64,000 bases of DNA from Anodontia alba (taxonomy: Eukaryota; Mollusca; Bivalvia; Lucinida; Lucinidae): assembly GCA_964016985.1 (NCBI GenBank), contig OZ024827.1, positions 80,737,835 through 80,801,834 of the forward strand. The letters run 5' to 3'. The notes below the pieces were generated by a model. It was not told the origin of the DNA. It searched no databases and was given only the letters and a program-made list of their open reading frames with translations. Positions 14,501-23,500 of this stretch are shown here, piece by piece (positions within the stretch are counted from its first letter, which is position 1; the number at the start of each line of letters is the position of its first letter). A program made the position numbers and the translations under genes.

Positions 14501-17500
14501 AAACTTCCTGGAATTACAAATAGAGCTTCAGGTAAGACATTAGTACTGATATTTTTCTAATTTCACCATAAAAACATACGTTATGGGTACTCATTAGAAG
14601 TGCCTCTAATATATGTTGTGCCTATATGTCCAACATATGTTGTGGGTACTCATTAGAAGTGCCTCTATGAGGCACTTTTAATGAGTACAAAATGAGGCAC
14701 TTCTAATGAGTACCAACTACATGTTTTTGTGGAAAAATAAGAAAATTATTGTGTGGATATCCCCTCTTATCTGGAGATATGATTATAACAATAGTTTGAC
14801 ACTGGGCCTCAATAATATTTGCAGAGACTGTAAATGGCAAATGTCAACCAAGATTTACTTGAAGCAGGTCCATATAACTATTATTATACCCCCAGCATAC
14901 CCAGTATATAGGGGGTATATAGATTTTGTCTTTTCCATAACAATGTTTGACTTTGTGTCTGTGTGTCTGTCTGTGTGCATTTTTTGTTTTTCCGTCAAAG
15001 ATTTCTCAGGAACTACCGACATAGGATTTTGAAATTTTGTACAAGCATTGAGTAAGACTTGTATTGTGTAAGAAAGAATCAGCATCTTCATGCTTATCAC
15101 TTCCTTTACTTGTCCATTTTTCTTTCTCTCCAATAAAAAAAAATTTCATGGCAGATTTTTCAGCTCCTATAAGAGCTGTAGTCTTCAAATTTTGTATACA
15201 CCTACAGACAGTTGAACTCTATTGTGTAAAAGAAAAGTAAGATACTGTGATTTATTTTGACTTCTTTTTCCATTTTTTTCCTTATTCCATCTGTCACTCA
15301 AAGGTAAGAATTAGGGAAATTTGTGTCAAAGTTTTCTCGGGAACTATAAGTCCTAGGATTTTGAAAGTTTGTACAAACATTCGGTTTGACTTGTACTGTG
15401 TAAGAGTGAATCAGCATCCTCCCGCTTATCATTTCCTTTATTTGTCCATTTTTCTTGATTTCTCATAAAAATCCATTGGAGATTTCACACCCGTTATTAG
15501 AGCCAGAGTCTTCAAATTTTGTATACACCCTGACAATGGTGAAGTACATTGTATAAGAGAAAACAAAGATGCTCATCTCTTCCATGCAATACAAAGGGAA
15601 TTTGCATCTACAAAATTGATTCAGCAAACATCTGAAAGTAATGGCCGTGGTATCCAAGCTTTGCTCACTATCAGCTATATTTCTCATTTCTCCATGAAAA
15701 ATATGTTGTGGGTATTCATTAGAAGTTTTTGTCGAGAAAATAGAAAATGAATAATTTTTATGGAAAAAAGTGCCTTATCTAGAGTTCTGACGTGCTGAGT
15801 GGAATTAAATGCATTAGTTAGAATGCTTACTTTTTCACATGTGCTAGGGTACACTTGTAAAGGTGTTTCTAAAGAGTTACTCTAATGTATGTTGTTTTCG
15901 TGGAGAAAAAAATAGAAAAATATTGATCCTTTTTGACCAGGAAAAGCACCTTATCTAGAGCAATGACTTAGCTGCATTGGAATGAGTTCATGCCACTTTG
16001 CTGATATCTATGCACAAGCCACAAAGTGTTAAAATGTACCTTCCTACTCTGTCTTCAGATAGCTAGAGGTGCAAAATTTCTTCAGTTGGAAAGGTGTGTT
16101 ATGTGTCAAAAAACTCATGATCAGATGCCACATTTTACAGAGCCTGATCTTGCCCTACATTGTTTGCTCAGACCTGATTGTCTCAATACTTATGAGAAAA
16201 GTAGGGTACCCAGTGAGCACACAACATTGAAACAACATCATCAAAGACACCCAACACACACTCTTGTATGCTTACACAGACAATTTTTCTTGTGACATGG
16301 ACTTCAAATGATTTTTTGGAAATGAAAGCAGACTACCCATAATTTTTTCTGGCATGCTGGTTATTACCTCAAAATTTGCCGGCGGACCTAAATTATCACT
16401 TCTGAAAGCAAAACACAGGGCTGTATCTAGACCTGGTACTATAGCACAGTCCTTTCTTGATAGACCACCTGGCATCCAGGGAGCATGACCGTACTCATTG
16501 GGGTAACCACCTGTATAACAAATACAAATTCCATCAAATTAGAAAATTACTAAATGAGCCAGCGCATGACAAAACCTACCAAATAGCATCTGCACCCAGC
16601 TAAAACAGATCAGCCTAGGCATCCACCCAGTCTGATCAGAGTCTTCACTGTCTGCATGAAAAAACCTTGGGTCCTTAGCTAACCACAGACTCTGATCAGA
16701 CTGGGCAGATGCTGGGCGCACATGCTATTTTGTTGGTTTTGTCATGCACTGGCTCCAATGTTTATGCTAAGTGGCAAGTTAGTAATGATGTTTTTTCTTA
16801 TTATAGGAATGAATTTTATTTTCACGGATTTTATCAATGTGTAAACTCTTGAGAATCACTCATAAACTGAATAAAGCCCTGAAAGGCTTATGTTAAATTT
16901 GTGAATAATAATTCTTTCCTTATAATTCAAACAAATGTTGCCAAAAATGTCAATCTTTTCAGATGGTGGAAGGAAGACAGATCAGATAGATTCCTGCTCT
17001 GACCTTTATTGAAGTGTAAAACTTTTTCCAACCAATCAAACTGCATGAAATGTGTATAAAGATAAGAAGTTGGAATTATTCATCCAGGAAAACATACTTT
17101 ATGGTATTCATTGGTACTGCCTCACCAAAGCCATTCCATTACGAAAACACGCCTATATAATTTTGACCCCCTTCAACCCCACTTTTATATAGTAAAACTG
17201 GGGTTTACAGGGGTACACATTATTTTTCTTATTTCTGCTCAAAAACATTAGATTACCCACAATCTATGTTTTGAGCAGAAATATGAAAAATATTAGAACT
17301 TTTATCTGAAAATTTTCCTTTTTTTGGTTGTAAAATTTTCAATATATTTGTTTTCATAATGCTTTAAAGTGACAATCACATCTGCAGAAGACGTTTTCAT
17401 TTTTTTTTTTTTCATCAGAGAAAACTAGTCCTGACTAGCTAGCAGACCATTCACACAAAATGTTGAAACTTATTTTCTCATAAAAATAAATAAACAAAAT

Positions 17501-20500
17501 AATTTTCTGTACATCTGCTACAAATTTTGCTTCACACATTAAGGGTTAATCTGAATAATATTATGTATCTAATTTTCAATACTTAACCCTTGTCACGCTG
17601 AATAAAGTAAGATGCCACGCCCTTTTCAAATTTTCAGCCAATCAGATTACTTGATCTGGATTTTTGATAGAAATTCACATACATGTATTTAATGACAAAC
17701 AGTGCAGATCCAGATCAAAGTTTCATGTTAAAACAGGGACCAGATTTTCACTTAAAGATAAGCGGTAATTCGAAATAAGCAAGTTTGAGATAATGAGGTT
17801 TGACTGTATATGAGCCCAGTAGACCAGAAATATCAATAATATCAATAATATATTGAAAAAAGGGGTGATACAAGTGGGACAAGCTTGATAAGAAGTATAT
17901 GCTAAGAAGTAAATGTGTTCAACATTTGAACACTTTACTTGTTGTCATGCTTGTCCCACTTGGACTCCAAATACTTACACAGAGTTAACTTTTCTCTTGC
18001 TGAACACGTCATGCCATGACTTAGCAATTAGTGTAAATCCAGATCAGTTTGAAGAAGCCAACTGATCTGGATCTGCACTATTTTCAGGAGTCAAATTACA
18101 TATTCATTTGTGAAATGTGGTTCTTTGATTTATCTTTTTTCCTCAATTCTGCAAATCTGATATGTCGAGATACGGATATCTCGAAGTATTTCAGAGAGTG
18201 CCTTGGACTTCAAGATAACAAGAGTCGGCTGTGTTATATGTGAAGAATTCCGCTCAAAGCTACTAGGGGACATGAGGGATGTTGCATTTTTTCATGATTT
18301 CTCATAATCACTCAGTAAAATTGATTTTAAGCTGTTCTCTGACTTTGATTTTTTTTCTTCGTTGGAATATTTTGTTACTAATAGTAAGGCTGGCTAATCG
18401 GAGCTGAAAAGATAATCGATTATCAATCCTGCCATTGTGATTGATAAGTGATTAGTTTGTTTGTTTGTGTTGAGGTTTTATGGCCCAGTCAACCCAATGG
18501 GGTCATGTCGAGCGCGGTCAGTTTACCTAACCACATGTTTACGGGGCAGGCTTAGTCCTCTATGCGGTATTGTGCACATTCTTTCGCCAGAAACTGACAA
18601 CTGCCCTTCTTGAATCAGCGGAGATAAGTGATTAGTAATCACTGAAGATTTGGTCATAATTTTACCTGTCTGAGCATGACTCTTACCATATGTTATACTT
18701 TATTGTACGTATTCAGTCAGACAGACCTGAGCAAACAGTGTAGACCCAGATGAGATGCCGCAAACACAGCATCTCATCAGGGTCTACGCTGTCTGCCACT
18801 CACTCAGCTATTTTAGACATAACAGTGGGTAGTAAATTGTACTTGTTCAAATTTTGGATAAAGTATGTAAGGAGTTGAGGTGTCTGAATACTAAGGGTAA
18901 ATATGGTAAAGTAACAGACACAGAAATCAAATGATTATTAGCAAATCTATAATGATAATCATTTTTGTGGAGTTTATCCATCAATTAATCGATAATTCAG
19001 TTAATTGCGCCAGCCGTAACTAATAGGGAGTTAAAGTATCCCAATATGTAGAGAAAATACTGTACATTAACCCTTGTCATGCTGAATAAATTAAGATGCC
19101 ACGCCCACTTCTAATTTCCAGCCAATCAGATTACTTGATCCAGGTTTTTGATAGAAATTCACGTATTTAATGACAAACAGTGCATATCCAGATCAGTTGG
19201 CTTCTACAGAAGCCAACTGATCTGGATCTACACTGTTTGCTAAGACAGGACATGTCGTATTCAGCAAGAGAAGGGTTTAGAGACTAACTACTATACCTGG
19301 GTGGTATAAAGCCAAGACAGATGAGTTGCCGGACAGCCATCTAAACACAGGTGGCACATTGGAAGGAACAGTGGCAGCATTCACTCCTATACTGATTGCT
19401 TCTATACCCATCTTCTCTAATATAGGAATTATAGCTTCTGTTGTTCCTGGAAATATAAAAAGAGTAATAAACATAGGGGATTTGTTAAGGTATATTTGAT
19501 GATATGCTGGGATATTTTTTTCTTATTTCTTCCTAAAACATAATTATGGAGTGGGTACTCATTAGAAGTACCCACAACATGTTTTTATTTATGGAGAAAT
19601 TGAGAAAAATTATCCCAGAATTACCTTCAAATATTCTTCCTTAACAAGCCTCTGAAATGATATTACAGAACAAAGATAGAATCACACAGAATTTTGACTT
19701 CCTGCAAGCCCAACTTTGTGGATGTTTTTTCATCTCAAATAAATCAAATCCATTATGTTTGACATTTAAGAAGAGATATAAAATAAAATCCCATTCATAA
19801 CTCCATAGAAGGTTTTTTTTTGTTTTTGTTTTTCAACCAAAAAGTATTGGTATATTTCTTACTTCAGCACAAAAACTTATGTTGTGGTACTCACCAAGGC
19901 GTTTCTAATGAGTGCCTACTACATGTTTTCTTGGAGAAATGAGAAAAATATTTACCTAACTTCTTTTATCTGGAACTATTCCATAGTATGTGTGTCTTGC
20001 AAATTATGAAATAAACCCAAAATATAAAAGTATTCTGCTCTGTTGGGCCATGTTGACAAACAACTGACTATATCATGATATAGGTGCCAAAGATTTACTT
20101 TTCTGTTACTTTACTTCAGACAGGTAAATGAAAGTCACTGTCTCCAAGCATTTATATCAAAGTGACACAGCCAAGATAACAGAATACTTCAATACAAAGT
20201 AAGTTTTAAAAGGTCTGATGTGCTGCGAACAGATTTTATGGTTTCATTTAAACCTTAAAATGTCTGTCAAAACAGCAGTGTAGAACACTGATCTTTTTAA
20301 ATTATTATTATTTTCATAAGACAAAATAAGGCTTCAAAAAAATCAAGCCATATTTTCTTTGAAAAATAAAATGAAAATAAATATTTCATCTGCTACAGCT
20401 TTGTTTGGAACTTTAATGTTCAATACCAACTTTACTACAACTTCTTGGAAATGTTACCACATGTCCAACTCCAAAATTTACCCTGTGGTTAAACAATAGT

Positions 20501-23500
20501 CAGCCAGGATGACCTACTTTTCCTTGTTTGAGCTGAGGTTTAATGTCACTGTCAACAAGCTTTCAGTCATGTCAGGACCATGTCCGCATTCTATTTTTAC
20601 GACAGGTCACCTGAAGAAATGAGGCACATGTACGGATATATTTCCAAGTGCCTGCATGCCAAGAAACAATCTTATATATACCTTTACCAAGACAGATGCA
20701 CTATTACCAGGTATCCTACCATCAGCCACCATACTTGGTCAAATAACTCATGAAGTATTTTTTAGAATTTCTTAAAAAGTTAATCAGGTCATCTACTCAT
20801 CCTTATAAATCCATTTATTAAGTTTCAAGACTCTAGCTCTAACATTTTTTGAGATATTTTGCTGACAAGGTAAAAATGCCCAAAATCACAAAGGGCCATA
20901 ACTCAAGAAGTATTTTTTCAAAAATTTCTTCAAAAGTTAATCAGGTTGTCTAATCATCACTACCAGTCTATTCATCAAGTTTCAAGGCTCTAGCTCCAAC
21001 TGTTTTTGAGATATTTTGCTGACAAGATAAAAATGCCCAAAATTACAAAGGGCCATAACTCATGAAGTATTTTTCAGAATTTCTTAAAAAGTTAATCAGG
21101 TAATCTATTCATCACTATAAATCCATTTGTTAAGTTTCAAGGCTCTAGCTCTAACAATTTTTGAGTTATTTTGCTGATAAGGTAAAAATGCCCAAAATTA
21201 CAAAGGGCCATAACTCAAGAAGTATTTTTTTAAAATTTCTTCAAAAGTTAATCAGGTTGTCTACTCATCACTACCAGTCTATTCATCAAGTTTCAAGGCT
21301 CTAGCTCCAGCAGTTTTTGAGATATTTTGCTGACAAGGCAAAATTGCCCAAAATTACAAAGGGCCATAACTCATGAAGAATTTATTAGAATTTCTTAAAA
21401 AGTTAATCAGGTCATCTGCTCATCACTACCAATCCATTTACTAAGTTTCAAGGCTCTAGCTCTAACAGTTTTTGAGATATTTTGCTGACAAGGTAAAAAT
21501 GCCCAAAATTACAAAGGGCCATAACTCAAGAAGTATTTTTCAAAATTTCTTCAAAAGTTAATCAGATTGTCTACTCATCACTACCAGTCTATTCATCAAG
21601 TTTCTAGCTTCAATAGTTTTTGAGATATTTTGCTGACAAGATTGCATCCATATTTTTTCAAAGGGCCATAACTCAGAAAAGGGGCATAATCCTGTCAAGA
21701 AAAAAATACACGTTATCAGCTATTTTTTCATGAGGAATCCATATAAGAAATTTCAAAACAGTAGCATTGACGGTTCTAAAGTTATGCTATGCATCAAAAA
21801 GCGTGACGAACGGACGGACGGACGAACAACCCAGAAGCATTATGCCCCTCCAACTTCTTTGAAGTTGGGGGCATAATGATAGAATGGCAAACAGGGTAGA
21901 CCCTGATCAAACTGCTCCTATAGGAGCAGTTTGATCTGGGTCTACACTTTTTACTCAGACCTACTTGTCTAAATATTTAGCACAAATATGGTAGCATAAA
22001 TACTTTATCTCAGTGACAGCTAATTTTTTTGAGAAAACACACACACACAAAAAATGCTAGGTTTCACCTAGAAAATTAGACATGGCAGGACAACTCTTAA
22101 ACACACATTTTTGTTTGGCTTTAGCAAGCTACACACCAACACAAATTACACACAAGGTTGCAGTTCACGATATGTTAATGAATATGGGTTTTTATTGCTC
22201 AAACACTGCAGAAGGTGCATCACAGTGTTATCAAAATTTTGATTTTGTGTTTTATGTCTCATTCAACATTATAAGTCATATCGAGATGATGGAGGGGTGA
22301 TCATGAAAGGCTCTGTGCAATGACATACTGTATTGTCATGAGCTGAATTCTGCCTACAGTGGGATTTCAGCCCAGAACCTTGTGATCTGCAGTCGGGAGC
22401 ACTAACCACTCAACTACTCATTCACATTGTGGTAAATAGAATAGCTCCAGATAAGGCACTTCAGATATGGTAAATGTCCAAAATATTCAGACACTTTTAT
22501 TCCATACATGTTTGGCCCAAATTTTGCTATTTATGCAGTTGTTTCCATAAACACATGTAGCTAGTAGAATGGCACACAGTGTAGACCCTGATCAGACTGC
22601 TCCTTCAGGAGCAGTCTGATCTGGGTCTACACAGTTTGCATGTGCCATTTTGTCAGATACTTTGGTGTACAAAGTTTTAGGACATTTACTGTAAGGCACT
22701 TTCTTTTTCTATCTAAAAAGCATTGATATTTTCTTGTTTCTCAGTGAAAACATATTGTTGTGGTATTGAATGTTGTGGGACTTATTAGAAGCACATTTAT
22801 ACCAAGATGCAAGTGAATACCCACAACCTATTTTTGTGGAAAAATAAAAAATAAAAAAAAAATATCCGGATTCCAGATACTCTGCTTATCTAGGGCTATG
22901 AAATAACCTAAAGCTACCTGGTACATCTCGCTGACTGACTGTCCTGTATTTCCTCTCAATACCAAATCTCTTGTCAAGGTCAATGCTGAGTTGTATAGCA
23001 AATTCTACCATTGATTCATCCATCATCTCATACTCCATATTCATTGGTCCAGCATGCCATGTGATGTCACCTTGTTTAATGGCAGCTGTGAGATCAGCAA
23101 CAGAATCAGGGTCAGGACACTTGAAACAAGCAAAAGTGAGTCATATTACAATCAGACATGTCTTTACCCTTAAGTAACCAGTCATCACAGCAGCAGACAG
23201 CATTTTGCTTTTCTTTTATTATTCTGAGATTATAAAGCTTAACATACCATCTGAATTCTCTAACAAGCAGATAATGTACATGTACATGAAATGCCAATCC
23301 TTTTGTTCTCAGTAAAAAAAACAAAAAAAAAAACAAAGAATACAGAATGTGGTCTGCTACAATTTTGAATTTTGCTAAACCCATTAAAGACTGAATAAAC
23401 TCTCCCACACTATATATTGGAAGAGTCCATTATCGATTTTAGGTATGTCAGGCTATATGATGTAGTTATTCCCAAAGAAAAATGGTTGAACCATGTGCAA

